The notes below the pieces were generated by a model, which made no database searches, had not been told where the DNA came from, and saw only the letters and a program-made list of their open reading frames with translations. Positions 11,367 through 22,115 of a stretch of 64,000 nucleotides of DNA are shown here, piece by piece. Each line of letters starts with the position of its first letter. The stretch's first letter is position 1. The DNA lies in contig CALYLW010001367.1 of the NCBI GenBank assembly GCA_944989445.1, positions 143,441 to 207,440 of the forward strand, written 5' to 3'. Made by a program: the position numbers and the translations under genes. The stretch is from Ampullaceana balthica. Taxonomy: Eukaryota > Mollusca > Gastropoda > Lymnaeidae.

Positions 11367-13322
11367 TGTTGTTGAGCCTTCTCGTCAGCGAGGAGCATCC
11401 ACTGATCATTGTCAGCGTTAGCGATTCCTCAAATGGTATAGTCGAACTATGAGAGACCTCCAGATATCCTTATCCTGGGCAAGCCTCTACAAGATCTTTC
11501 AGTTATGGCCAATTTCTTGATGTCTGCCTCCAATTCTCGGCGCCAATTTTTTCTTGGACGGTCTCATTTTCACTTACAATGGGATTCCATTTCAGGCTTG
11601 ACTTGTATTAGACGCAGGTTTTCATAGTGTATGACTGATCCACCTCCACTGCTTCTGGAGAATCTGTTCCTCAATTTGCTTCATATTTGTCCGCTGCTAC
11701 CGTTATTTGTTGCTGATCTTGTCCGGCCAATGAATTCTGGGAATCCTTTTATTACACAATTGTTGATAAAGGACTGGATTCTGGTCAGGTTTACGGTCGT
11801 TGTTCTCCACTTCTCAGCTCAATAAAGCAACGCAGATTTCACTATAGCGTTAAAAATCCTTATTTTTAATTTGCTGCTTAGATTTCTTGAGACCCAAACA
11901 CTCTTGAGTTGTTCTTGCCTTTCTAATCCTTATATTGACATCATCGTCTTTCACGCTGCCAAGGTAAACAAAACTGTACACCCCTCGAGTGCTTCTCCTT
12001 CTAGCTTGATGGGTGATGTACTGTTGGCATTAACCTAGAGGACTTTACTTTTCCCTTTGTGTATGTTGAGACCCATGCTAGCAGAAGTGGCTGCAACAAT
12101 GTTTGCTTTCTCTTGCATCTGTTGTTGGGTATGTCCAAGAAGGGCAAGATCATCAGCAAAGTCAAGATCATCTAGTTAATCCCAATTAGGTCAATTAGAT
12201 GCCATTTTTTTTATGTGTATAATGTTTTCATCGCCCAGTAAATGGCTAGCCAGAACAGTAAGGGTGACAGCAAAGCAACCTTGTCTCAACCAGTCTTCAC
12301 CTAGAAACCATCTGTCACCTTCTGACCATGGACAACTCTGCAATTGATCCCATTATACGTGTTCGTGATTATATCAATAATTTTCTGTGGCACACCATAA
12401 TGCCTTAGTAATCTCCACAGGGTTTGCCTGTCCACACTGTTGAAGGCTTTTTCATAGTCAAGAAAGTTGACATAAGGAGGCAAGTTCCAGTCTAGTGACT
12501 GCTCTAGAATGATGCGCAGTGTTGCCTTCTGGTCAGTGCAGGATCTGTTGGTGCGAAAGCCAGCTTGTTGGTCACGCAGCAGAGGGTCTACAGCATTTTT
12601 CATTGTGTTAAGTAGTACACGGTTGAAAACGTTTCCTGGGATGGGCAGAAGGGTGATCTTTCTGTAGTTTGAGGAGGAGCTTAAATCACGCTTCGTTGAG
12701 ATTTTGATAAGGTATCCCTCCTTCCAATCTGAAGGAACTTGCTCTTGTTCCCATATCTTCATAAACAGAGAGTGTAGCATTTCCACGCTGGTTTCCAAGT
12801 CCATGTTTAGTGCGTCTGCTTGGATGCCATCAGATCCTGCAGCCTTTCCATTTCTGATATAATGACCCTGATATTCTCTTCTTTGGTGGGAATATTGCAG
12901 TCAATTAGCTGGTCATTGTCAGTTGGTTGGATATCCTTGATTCCGGGCTGTTTAAAAGCTCTTCAAAGTGCTCCTTTCGTCTAGGAATCCATCCTCTCGA
13001 AGAACTGAAATTTTGTTTTAGAACCCTTTGTTTTTTTTGTAACTGTGTTTTTCCTACACCACAGGATTGTTAGCATGGCATGCAACCAATTGGCTGGGGT
13101 GGGGGGGGCTACCCCGAGATGGGTAGCTGCCTTTGTTCGGTTCGGGTCCATGGCCTTTGTCGTTTGCTTCACTTCCTACAAAGCAGTAGGGCTGATATTG
13201 GTCCACCACGGGTATTTTACTTCCCCGATACACTCTATGTCTGGTGGGCTTTCCCCTATCCGCCTTCTGGGGAGGCGCTCGATGGAAGATCAGCATCTCC
13301 GCACGAGCTAAAATTAACAATG
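11367..13322 (-). mobile_element. LINE family C, internally deleted copy
   Basis: Minus-strand non-LTR retrotransposon. The 3' end (tgttgttgagccttctcg on +) matches the end of the copy at 36698-37286. The RT fragment is at 12301-12804. Upstream, 12870-12990 matches a pre-RT linker (HFEELLN-like) and 13020-13322 looks like a 5' region joined directly to it, so the endonuclease segment is deleted. Several frameshifts; inactive. Confidence 0.8.
12301..12804 (-). pseudogene. LINE-C reverse transcriptase fragment
   Basis: An open 167-codon stretch with RT palm and fingers motifs: VPSDWKEGYLIKI, NYRKITLLPI, QQAGFRTNRSCTDQ, then NFLDYEKAFNSVDR (catalytic F-x-D motif A) and LLRHYGVPQKII. The downstream F/Y-x-D-D motif B/C part lies in other frames to the 3' side. 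Part of the LINE at 11367-13322. Confidence 0.85.
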
Positions 13323-13882
13323 AGCATATAATTGTTGCAATGAGAATGGTTTTATGAATTCATCCCCTGGGACTAGCGCAAAAATAATGTGTGCGAATGC
13401 AAATCTTGTTTATTCACGAGAAAAGAAAAGCTCCTTTTAAATAAAACTTCTGTGTCTGCTAAAGGTAATTGACGGCTCATACATTCACTTGATGCGCATC
13501 TTTAGAATACCAACCTGTTTTAACATCTTTACTTTGTTGCTTTTGATTTTTGTACGTCTAATGAACCCATGGTCGTACTGATACATACCAGATAAATAAA
13601 TTGTGTCTTTTAAATCTGAAATACCAATTTCTTTAAAATGTTAATATTAAATACATGCTAACATGATTGGATTTAAATTAAGGTCAATCAATATACCTAT
13701 TTTTAAAGAAATGTGACAGTCACTTTTAATTTAAACAACTTGTGGGGGTATGGATTGGCATACATATAGGACGTTGGTCGAAGTGTTCTAATCCTGTAGG
13801 CTCCTTTTCTAAAATTTCAAACAATGTCCCCCCACCCCAATTCAATGTGAAAATACCAGACACGCTTCTCTTGCCTTGACAG
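13323..13882 (+). other. Intron sequence, nothing recognised
   Basis: AT-rich intron 5 sequence before exon 6; antisense open frames here overlap exon 6 and are shadows. Confidence 0.6.
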
Positions 13883-13968
13883 ATCCTGATGGATTGGCTA
13901 AGCTCTTTAAAGACCAGATTCTGAGCCGGGAGTATGACCTGCCATTGCTGCTTCTGACTAAGATCAAG
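13883..13968 (+). CDS. TRPM: TRPM-like channel, exon 6 of model
   Basis: 86 nt, phase 1 in and 0 out, acceptor ccttgacag, donor gtaagt. It encodes DPDGLAKLFKDQILSREYDL followed by PLLLLTKIK, a typical TRPM N-terminal helix with a hydrophobic face. Open antisense frames over this exon are shadows. Confidence 0.82.
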
Positions 13969-14029
13969 GTAAGTTAATGTCATACTTCTCTCCTTTCGGA
14001 CGTCCCAAAATAATTGTATGACATCTCTA

Positions 14030-14175
14030 ATAAATTTATGGTATCTCCAAAAAAAAATAAGTTTGTCATGTATAATAAATGTATGTCATCTATAACATTG
14101 TATGTCATCTATAATAAATGTATGTCATCTATAATAAATGTATATCATCTATAATAAATTTATGGCGTCTCTAAT
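14030..14175 (+). repeat. Short tandem repeat (tatgtcatctataataaatg)
   Basis: About six imperfect copies of a roughly 21-bp unit in the intron after exon 6. Confidence 0.8.
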
Positions 14176-14357
14176 AAAAAGTGTCATCCGCATAACATAT
14201 TATTACTTTAGAATCCGTTACTCCTATTAATGATGATGGAAATTTAGAATAAGAAAATAAATCAATATTGGGATTCCAAGTTTTTTTTAAGGAAGATCGT
14301 TTTAATAAGATTTGAACGTTGAATGGGATGATTGAGTGCATACTAACTTTCTTTCAG

Positions 14358-14458
14358 TACCCAACAAGTGCCGCCCTCTACGCCTACGGCATGCTGAAGG
14401 CGATCAGACAGTGCTCAATAAGTGATGAGGAGAAGGAGGAAGTAAATGCTCAGATGGT
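14358..14458 (+). CDS. TRPM: TRPM-like channel, exon 7 of model
   Basis: 101 nt, phase 0 in and 2 out, acceptor tttctttcag. It encodes YPTSAALYAYGMLKAIRQCS and then SDEEKEEVNAQM, ending in a split valine. Two donors overlap (gtgtac and gtacgt); I chose the second because it is a better consensus and its GT plus the A of exon 8 restores the frame. A 6.6-kb intron carrying a nested transposon follows. Confidence 0.85.
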
Positions 14459-15372
14459 GTACGTTGTTTGAAAATGATTATGAAACTAATTTTAGCAGTT
14501 AAAATAGAAAAAATGAAGTAAACTAAGATAAGACAAGATAAAATATAATTAATCCAATAAGATAATATAAGAAATATTTCTTTATTTACATTTTAGCACA
14601 TAAATAAATAAATATTTTAGACACCATTTTAAAAGAAAATATTCGGAACACTTGATAAATTAAAATTATTGCAAATAAATAATGATAGATACTGTCATCA
14701 TATCATATTATTATATACAGGGACGGACGTAGCCTTTTAACCACTCCGTGCAAAAGTGAAAAATTGCATCCCTATGTAATTACAATTTAAGTATTCTAAC
14801 AACAAAATTTTTTTAAAAAAATATTATTTAGCAAATTCCAATAAAAATCACTTTAACTTAAACATTAACACATTAATTAAAACAAATACTTTAATTAGAT
14901 TTAACTAAAAATGCTTCATTAAAAAAGTTAACATGAATTTGTATTCAGACATTTTTAAAGGAACTTTTAGGTCAGACACTTCTCTAATTAATTTAGAAAT
15001 ATTTAAGCTGTTAGTGAGTTCATACTCAACTGCTAATATAGCGAGGTTTGACAATCTTGCTTGAGAGGTTATTTCCAAAATAGGTCTTGATAATTTTTAG
15101 TTTGGAAAAAAATACTTTACCCGGATCGGAAAGTAAATAAAATTCCCAGAGCAACGCTCAAGTTTGGAGCATATCTCATTTTTGTTATGAATTTTGAACT
15201 TCCAAGGGTTTAAATATTTAGTCAATATATATACACTCCTGATATTTTATTTGAAATGGTATATCCACTGATTCTACATCTGTTACAAGGCTTTACAATT
15301 TTTTGCAATTTGCCAAGTCACAGAAGAACTAACATCTTTTATTTCATATACTACTATCGCATCCGTCCATCC

Positions 15373-15903
15373 TCATCGGATGATGGCGTTTCCTCCTGCT
15401 CCTCTACCCCCCTTCCCCTTTCTCCTGGCCCTTTTCTCCTCGCTCCTGGCTCTAAGGGAAGCTTCCGCGAGTTGAATCCCCTCGCGCACTTTTGCCCGCC
15501 AGGAGGTGCGCTCCACAGCAATGGTCTCCCATGTTTTGTGGCCAATCTGTGCCAGAGTCATGACTTTCTTGCAGACATCCTTGAAGCGCAAGCAGGGGCG
15601 TTCACTCTTCCGCATACCAGTTGCCAGCTCGCCGTAAAGCAAGGCTCTTGGAATGCGCTCCGTGCTCATTCTGCGGACATGTCCAAACCACCACAGGCGC
15701 CTCTCACTCAGGATTGAGTGCTTGCTCAGAAAATGACTCCTTCTGAGTACCTCGACATTCGTGATCTTATCCTGCCACTTGATGTGCAGAATCCTGCGCA
15801 AGCATTGTAAATGGAAGCTGTTGAGTTGCTTTGTTTGTTTGGCAAAGGTCGTCCAGCACTCGCTGCCATAGAGGAGTGTGCTGAGCACGCAGGCCTGGTA
15901 CAC
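15373..15903 (-). pseudogene. LINE-A RT C-terminal domain fragment
   Basis: The open stretch begins YQACVLSTLLYGSECWTTFA, then FHLQCLRRILHIKWQDKI, RRLWWFGHVRRM and an arginine-rich end. It is colinear with the C-terminus of the copy at 40648-44690. Like that copy it lacks the terminal C2H2-like finger present in the 25617-29659 copy. Confidence 0.85.
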
Positions 15904-15917
15904 AGTGATTTTCGTCC

Positions 15918-17196
15918 TATCTTATCTTATCTGTTTACAGACGCTCCTTCTATACAGAAGATTATTGCGTCATACGCTTATCTATGGTTTGTGTTTAGTC
16001 CTGCATTTTTATTAGAGATTTAAATGTTGATAAAGTGTTGGTTTTCCTGGATTCTTCAGGCAACCCATTCCACGCCCGAATTCCGGACGGGAAGAAGGAA
16101 AACTTGTATGTGTTTGTTCTTGCATACGGAATAAGAAAGGTGTTTTTATCCTTATGTCTATCTGAGGGTTGTATTAAGTTATCTTTGTGTTGTATTTCTA
16201 AATTAGAATTAATTGCTTTATGTATGATTACTACTTTGCTCTTGGTTCTTCTATCCTCTAGTGTTTCAAGGTTTAATGATTTAACTAATGGTGTTACTCT
16301 TGTCAGTTTCGAATATTCTCCAGTAATGAATCTGGCAGCTCTTTTTTGAATTTGTTCTAGTTTATCAATGTTTTCTTTGGTGGATGGGTCCCATACAGAA
16401 GATGCATATTCTAGTGCAGGTCTCACTAAAGTGAGGTAGCATTTTAGTTTTATATCTCTATTACATTTGTTAAAGTTCCTTTTTATAAAGCCTAAGGTTT
16501 TGTTTGATTTTTTAATAACTTCATTGACATGGGGATTCCATGATAGTTTCTCATTTATTAAGACTCCTAAGTATTTTGCATCTTTAGTTTGGGTCAGTTC
16601 TTTTCCATGAATGTAATATTTTGAATTTATTTGTTTCTTTTTCTTTGTTACTCTTAACAGTTGACACTTTTCTGGATGGAAAGACATACTCCAGTTAGTT
16701 TCCCATTTTATCAATTCATCTAAGTCTTTTTGTAAAATTTTGCTATCTTGTTCTGATTTAATTGTTCTATAGATTATACAATCATCAGCAAATAGCCTAA
16801 CTTTTGTACCTGTTGAGATGTTGTTGGGTAAATCATTTATATAAATTAAAAAGAGTAAGGGACCTAGCACAGTTCCTTGTGGAACTCCTGAGTTAACCTT
16901 TATTGGTGCAGATTTAGATCCATTAATTATTACAGTTTGCTCCCTGCCCAAAAGGAAGTCTTGGATCCAGTGATGTAAGGAACCTGAGATTCCAAAGTAG
17001 TTAAGTTTTTTAAGTAAACTAAGGTGGTGAACTTTGTCAAATGCTTTTGAGAAGTCTAGTAATATTGTATCTATTTGATCATTTTTGTCCAAGCCTTTTG
17101 ATAGTTCATCTATTAAACCTATTAATTGTGTTTCACATTATCTGTTTTTTCTAAAGCCGTGTTGATGTGGGCATAGGGCATTATATTTGTCAAGTA
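15918..17196 (-). mobile_element. LINE-B (CR1/Jockey-like) insertion, 5'-truncated
   Basis: It inserted into LINE-A between the codons for NNAQL and the sequence gacaaaaatcactgtgtacc. Comparison with the uninterrupted copy at 44.1 kb shows about 8 bp of target lost rather than duplicated. The 3' end is (GATAA)n-like (cttatcttatctg on +). It carries the RT ORF at 15995-17092. Confidence 0.87.
15995..17092 (-). CDS. LINE-B reverse transcriptase (5'-truncated, open)
   Basis: 365 codons without interruption. RT motifs in order: DTILLDFSKAFDKVHH (motif A), SGVPQGTVLGPLLFLIYIND (motif B), VRLFADDCIIY (motif C, catalytic DD), KYLGVLINEKLSWNPHV, ARFITGEYS, and a C-terminal AWNGLPEE block. These motifs are typical of CR1/L2/Jockey-type LINEs. 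The N-terminal PHD and endonuclease part are missing, so the copy is dead on arrival although its remaining frame is intact, suggesting recent insertion. Confidence 0.9.
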   Translation of the reverse strand: MDKNDQIDTILLDFSKAFDKVHHLSLLKKLNYFGISGSLHHWIQDFLLGREQTVIINGSKSAPIKVNSGVPQGTVLGPLLFLIYINDLPNNISTGTKVRLFADDCIIYRTIKSEQDSKILQKDLDELIKWETNWSMSFHPEKCQLLRVTKKKKQINSKYYIHGKELTQTKDAKYLGVLINEKLSWNPHVNEVIKKSNKTLGFIKRNFNKCNRDIKLKCYLTLVRPALEYASSVWDPSTKENIDKLEQIQKRAARFITGEYSKLTRVTPLVKSLNLETLEDRRTKSKVVIIHKAINSNLEIQHKDNLIQPSDRHKDKNTFLIPYARTNTYKFSFFPSGIRAWNGLPEESRKTNTLSTFKSLIKMQD

Positions 17197-18719
17197 AGCT
17201 GTGCATTGTTCCACACTCTTTGATTCAGCCTAGCCATTAATGATGCAGCCTTGGCTATTTTGGTTTCAATTTCCTTTTCCAGGGAGAGTGTGCTTGTGAT
17301 GTTACTGCAAAGGTAGGTAAAATCATCGACGACATCCAAGGTGTTTCCCTCAATGGATATTGCTGGGAAGCACTCTGTTCCTTGTCTCATAATGTTGGTC
17401 TTTTTGAGACTTATCGTTAGACCAAAATCCTTGCATGCCTCTGAGAACTTATTGACCAAAATTTGGAGACCTATCTCTGAATGTGAGGTAAGGGCTGCGT
17501 CATCGGCGAAGAGCAATTATCTAATTAAAACAGTTTCCTCTTTTCTCTTCGCACGGAGACGGCTGATGTTGTATAGATTTCCATCCGTCCTGATGTGGAT
17601 TTTTACACCCTCGAAGCAGTCCTCGAAAGCATGACGCAGCAGCATCGAGAAAAAGATACCCAAGAGAGTTGGAGCCAGTACACATCCCTGTTTGACTCCA
17701 CTACAAACTGGGAAGGTTTCTGAGGTGGCACCATCGAAGAGCACTGTGCTTTGCATATTGGTGTGGAATGACTCAAGGATGGAGAGAAGCCGTGGCGGAC
17801 ATCTTATTTTTCCAATATACGTAGCAGACCCTTGCGGTCGACCAGGTCAAATTTCTTTGTTAGATCTATGAAGGCAACGAAGAGGGCTTTCTGATGCTCC
17901 CGACATTTCTCTTGTAGCTGACGGAGTGAGAAGATCATGTCCATGGTTGACCGGCCAGCCCGAAAATCTCATTGTGATTCCAGGTAGACATTATGTGCCA
18001 GAGTTTGCAGGCGTGCAAGGATCACTCTGGCAAAAGCCTTTCCCATAATACTCAGTAAGGAGATGCCACGATAGTTATTGCAATCGCTGCGATCACCTTT
18101 GTTTTTATAAAGCGTGACTATTTTGGCGTCACGCATATCCTGTGGGATGTGACAATATTCCCAGCAATCACACATGAGTTCGTGCAGAGGCTTTAGTAGT
18201 GCTTGCTGGCCGTGCTTAAGGACTTCTGCAGGAATGCCATCGTTGCCTGGGGCTCAGATGATCGATAGCCCTACTAAGCTCCTCTAGTGACGGTGGAGCA
18301 TCAAGCTGATCTAGAACTGGTAGATCTGGTATTCTTTCTATGGCAGAGTCAGATACTACATTCTGTGTCGCATAGAGTTCTAGATAGTGCTCAGTCCAGC
18401 GCCGCATATGCTTGTCTCGTTCTGTGATCATCTCACCTGATTTTGTCTTGATTTGAGCTGACTTTGATGTTGTGGACCTAGTGGCCTTTTTGTGCCTTCG
18501 TACATTTTTTTATATCTCCCTGATCAGCAGCAGACTGAATGCTTTTGCATAGTTCCACCCAATAAGTGTTAGCGCAAAAACGTGCAGTCTTTCGGGCTGT
18601 GTTTCTGGCATTTCTGAGGCATTGCAGGGTGTAGGTCCTGGGGAAGCTTTGTAGGCCAATAGAGCTTTTCTTTTTGTCTCCGTCACGGGATGCATTGTAA
18701 CCCAGTGGGCCTCAAACAT
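17190..18719 (-). pseudogene. LINE-A RT, N-terminal and palm fragments
   Basis: Broken frames reading, 5' to 3' on the minus strand: FEAHWVTMHPVTETKRKALL (18.7 kb), DKHMRRWTEHYLELYATQN (18.4 kb), KIVTLYKNKGDRSDCNNYRG (18.1 kb), CSGVKQGCVLAPTLLGIFF (17.7 kb) and LFADDAALTSHSE (17.5 kb). Multiple frameshifts and stops; not functional. Confidence 0.85.
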
Positions 18720-19375
18720 TTCATTTTTTATGGATTTCTGCTATATGCTGCCAATTTCCATAACCATCGTCTGCTAACAAAGATGTAGCCATTGCAAAAA
18801 TTTTGCAATAGAGGCAAAACAACAAAATCTTTACCTACAGAATACACCAACCATTTCTGACAATTTTCTCTCCATTGCTACTATGCCTTATATATTTGTT
18901 TGAAGTGCAATGAGGTAAATATGTCCCCGGGCTCCTAGGTACAGGGGCGCAAAAATGAGGCTTCCAATTTTATATTATAGTAAAATTTGAGGAAATGGAA
19001 AGGGTCGAGGCGTCAATTTTATAACATTTAAAATAATTTTTCCTTGGGCACAAAATATCACAGTTACACCATTTGCGACTTAAAAACAACGATATAACCT
19101 ATCGTCATGAAACTCATGTCAGCCGGGTTTAAATATAATGTTTCATTTATATTATAATAGTTATAAATCGTCTATTATTTAAAAGGAAAATATGATTTTC
19201 TATACTTTTTCAAAAAGGATTTAGGGCCTTATTATCTGGACTTGTTTTTTTTTAAAATCATATTTCGGATTGCTCCTCCACATTTCCATAAATGAATTTT
19301 GCGCCACTATGTTTTTAACTCCGTGCATTTGCACGGAAAGACGGAGTGTTAGTCCGCCCCTGATTATATAAATTG

Positions 19376-20040
19376 TTGCAAAGAACTGGATCTGCAAATT
19401 AGCTTGAAAAAGACAACCCTCATGGCCTTAAACACATGTTCTCCTCCTACCATCAATATCAACAATGAAAACGTGGAGGTTGTGGGCAGCTTTGGGTCCA
19501 AGGATTCCAATTCACTGTCCATCGAGGACTAAATAAACAGTATAATTGGCAGAAGAAGTGTCAAATAGTTAGGTACTGATGCGTGCGCATATCCAAAGCA
19601 CGTTTTCAATTATTAGTGAAAGACGCCAATGATGGCTAGGACATGTAAAAAGAATGAGCCGGGTCGTATTACAAGGACCTCCTATATGGAGAACTGGCAT
19701 CGGGAAAGAGAAGACAGGCCACTAACGTCTCTGGTTTAAAGTTCTCTGCCAGAGAGACATGAAAGCAGCCAGAATAAGCACAAGTGTCTGGCAATATAAA
19801 GCAGAAGACCGATCTACCTGGCGCACAGTTGTCAAAGAGGGACTCATAGTAGGATGAAGGATTAAGGAAGCTGCAGACAGAAGAGGTAGGAGAAAGGCTA
19901 AAACATTGGGAAGCATAGAGCTCGTGTGCAAAAGCAGTGGAAAAGACTGTATCTGAAGGTTAGGAATGCACAGATACACATGAAAAGGAGACAAAACCCA
20001 ACGGTGATGCACCATCGTCTCTCGAGACAGAAGGATGCCT
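19376..20040 (+). pseudogene. LINE-A 3' fragment, degenerate
   Basis: Matches the RT C-terminal region of LINE-A (LISLKKTT..., CQRDMKAARIST, WRTVVKEG) with many stops, and ends gatgcct into a (TA)n tract as the full-length copies end gatgcc. Confidence 0.75.
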
Positions 20041-20074
20041 ATTATATATATATATATATATATAAAATAATATA

Positions 20075-20171
<97 letters not shown>

Positions 20172-20176
20172 TATAA
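20041..20176. repeat. (TA)n microsatellite
   Basis: About 130 bp of almost pure TA. Open frames of alternating Tyr/Ile on both strands are artefacts. Confidence 0.97.
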
Positions 20177-20185
20177 AGACTGTGG

Positions 20186-20850
20186 AAATTAAAGATTAAT
20201 TTTTCGATCGATCGTTTAAAAAATTTAACGATTAAATTATTTTTTAACGATTAATCGACCCATCAATTACAAATTATTGGAAGTCAAACGGTAAAATTAA
20301 AAAAAGGTAAAAAAAAATAGCGGCCGTAAAAAAATAACAAATTTCCTGACATATAAGAACATTTTGGTTTTAAACTATTGACTGACGGGAATGTTCAAAA
20401 TGTTGATAAATTTTGCCTACAATGGTTCGCCTACTTATCAAACCAAATGAAAAGCGTATTAAGCTAATGGCAGTATTGGAGTGTGACCCAGAGACAGAAA
20501 ATGACGACAGCTCTTGTGATGACTTACTGCATTACAAATTGGAGATTAAATTTCCTTAATCCATTAACCCTCTACAATGGTGGAAACTGAATGAACACCG
20601 CTATGCGATAATGTCATTCCTTGACAAGACCGTTTTGTTCATACCAGTTACCTCAGTTCAATGTGAATGATTGTTCATCTCGGCTGTTTATATTGTCAAT
20701 TAGACCCGCTCATCACTTGAACCAAATAATGTCAACACATTAGTATTTTTGCGTAGTTGTTTAAAAGATGACATATAAAGGAGACATTCCATTGTTATTT
20801 AAATTTTCAACAAGACTGATTAATAAGTGTTACTTATGACGTCATCAAAT
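20186..20850 (+). pseudogene. hAT transposase C-terminal remnant (non-autonomous element copy 1)
   Basis: After a subterminal block rich in ttaacgattaatcg, decayed coding sequence reads LRLLIKPNEKRIKLMAV, then a hATC dimerisation domain: PLQWWKLNEHRYAIMSFLDK, IPVTSVQCE, then RSSLEPNNVNTLVFLRSCL. Internal stops. It is homologous to the minus-strand copy at 46296-47012. Confidence 0.82.
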
Positions 20851-21052
20851 TCGACCTAAAAATGTTAGTGTGAATAAAATGCTGGAAAGTTAAGACTTTT
20901 AAAAATCCCCCCCTCCCCTCACCCCAAATTAAAATAAAAGCAGAAAAAAATTAATTTAAAAAAAAAGTCAATAGTGGCATTTGCAGTTATTTAAAGGATG
21001 TAACTGAAATTCCATTTACATTTATCTTATCGTCTCTTGATCTTTCAATCAG

Positions 21053-21272
21053 AAAATTTCAAACGGAAGCCATCAAAACCATAAATAGAACTCACGAGGA
21101 AAGCCCCGAAGACGCGTTGAAAGTACTGAGTCAGACCTTGAAGCTTTGGGGAAACACGACTTGCGTGCTGTTGGCCTTGAAGTCTGGCAACAAGAAATTC
21201 TTGGCCACACCCCCCTGCAAGGATTTTCAGAAGAGAATGTGGCGTTCCAGGTCGTTCACGGAATATCAGTGG
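21053..21272 (+). CDS. TRPM: TRPM-like channel, exon 8 of model (last N-terminal homology region)
   Basis: 220 nt, phase 2 in and 0 out, donor gtcagt. It encodes KFQTEAIKTINRTHEESPED, then ALKVLSQTLKLWGNTTCVLL, then ALKSGNKKFLATPPCKDFQ and KRMWRSRSFTEYQW. This is the most TRPM-like cytoplasmic segment: it matches the family pattern of a helix, H/NTTC, a run of small hydrophobics, a second helix with conserved cysteines, and an I/MW motif just before the pre-S1 linker. Confidence 0.9.
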
Positions 21273-21845
21273 GTCAGTACAAAAAATGCCGTACGGAAAT
21301 ATTAGGCTACACTTTCCATCCAGGTCGATTATCTTTTTTTAATAAAAAAATGTTTAGTCAGTCACGATTGACACAACATTATATTATTATAGACAGAAGA
21401 TAAACGGGTCAGTAAAAATGCTGTCGTCGCGTAATATTATATTACACTGTCCAGACGGATGTATCTACTTTTATATATATATATCAATTTGAGGCAAATT
21501 AGATTATTACAGACAGAGAAGATGTATTTTCCTTTTTACATTCCCTAAAACATTATTAATAGAAAACATATTGAGCCATTTAAGGGGGGATATGAATGTA
21601 TGTATTTTGACCAATTAACTGAAAAATTACATGTTTTGGGTTTTTGTCAAAATCGACTACCTAAACCATTGTAGAACATGTTCCCATCATAGAATTTGTT
21701 ATTTTATGTTTTTAAAGGTGTAAACAAATATTGTGTAAAGTCACTGTTAGCGATTTTAATAACTTTTATTTGTCTTTACTGTTTATATACTATTACAATC
21801 TCAAAAGCAACTCAAACTTGGTGCTTAGTGGATGTTGCAAATGTT
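21273..21845 (+). other. Intron sequence, nothing recognised
   Basis: AT-rich intron after exon 8; a short (TA)n run near 21470. Confidence 0.6.
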
Positions 21846-22115
21846 GGTCGAGTGGCAGCGCACTCGACTGGCGTAACGATGGTCACGGGTTAGAATCCGT
21901 GTGAAGGCAAGGGTTTGTTCCCGGAGCCTCGGGCGTCGCTGAGTCACTCAGCTCCGAATGGATACCTAACACTAGTTAGGCGGCTGGGTAATGAGTGGAA
22001 CCCACAAAGCTCTGGCCTGTGAACGCTTCGTCACTTGCCAACAGATCATCTGTCATGGTATGTGGACGCAATTGTCTTCTGCATAGAAGGAGCGTCTGTA
22101 TAGATAAGATAAGAA
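21846..22115 (+). mobile_element. tRNA-derived SINE with LINE-B-like 3' tail
   Basis: The head (ttggtcgagtggcagcgcac) and box B-like gggttagaatcc match the SINE at 9926. The 3' end reads agaaggagcgtctgtataga followed by taagataagaa, almost identical to the 3' terminus of LINE-B (51275-51320). This is the classic shared-tail arrangement of a SINE mobilised by a LINE. Confidence 0.8.

Larger units (their letters stand above)
15358..18730 (-). mobile_element. LINE-A copy, 5'-truncated and split by LINE-B
   Basis: The minus strand matches 42.58-44.68 kb of the full-length copy. The 3' end is at gcatccgtccatcctcat, and the 5' end is truncated near 18730 before the endonuclease region. RT pieces are spread over several frames (17190-17516, 17517-17756, 17969-18431, 18510-18719). 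It is interrupted at 15918-17196. Confidence 0.85.
14718..19362 (-). mobile_element. hAT transposon with TIRs, 8-bp TSD and nested LINEs
   Basis: The left end is cagggacggacgtagcc. The right end read inward on the minus strand is caggggcggactaac, a hAT-type TIR. The identical 8-mer attatata flanks both ends (14710-14717 and 19363-19370). The minus strand at 14880-15080 encodes a degenerate transposase piece with LSNLAILAVEYELTNSLNIS, typical of ZMYM-like hAT transposases. The interior is filled by LINE-A (15358-18730), which itself contains LINE-B. Confidence 0.82.

Noticed and set aside
13045..13331. Overlapping open frames on both strands
   Set aside because: GC-richer 5' region of the LINE-C copy; no protein motif in any frame.
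19722..20192. Long Tyr/Ile open frames on both strands
   Set aside because: They run through a (TA)n microsatellite.
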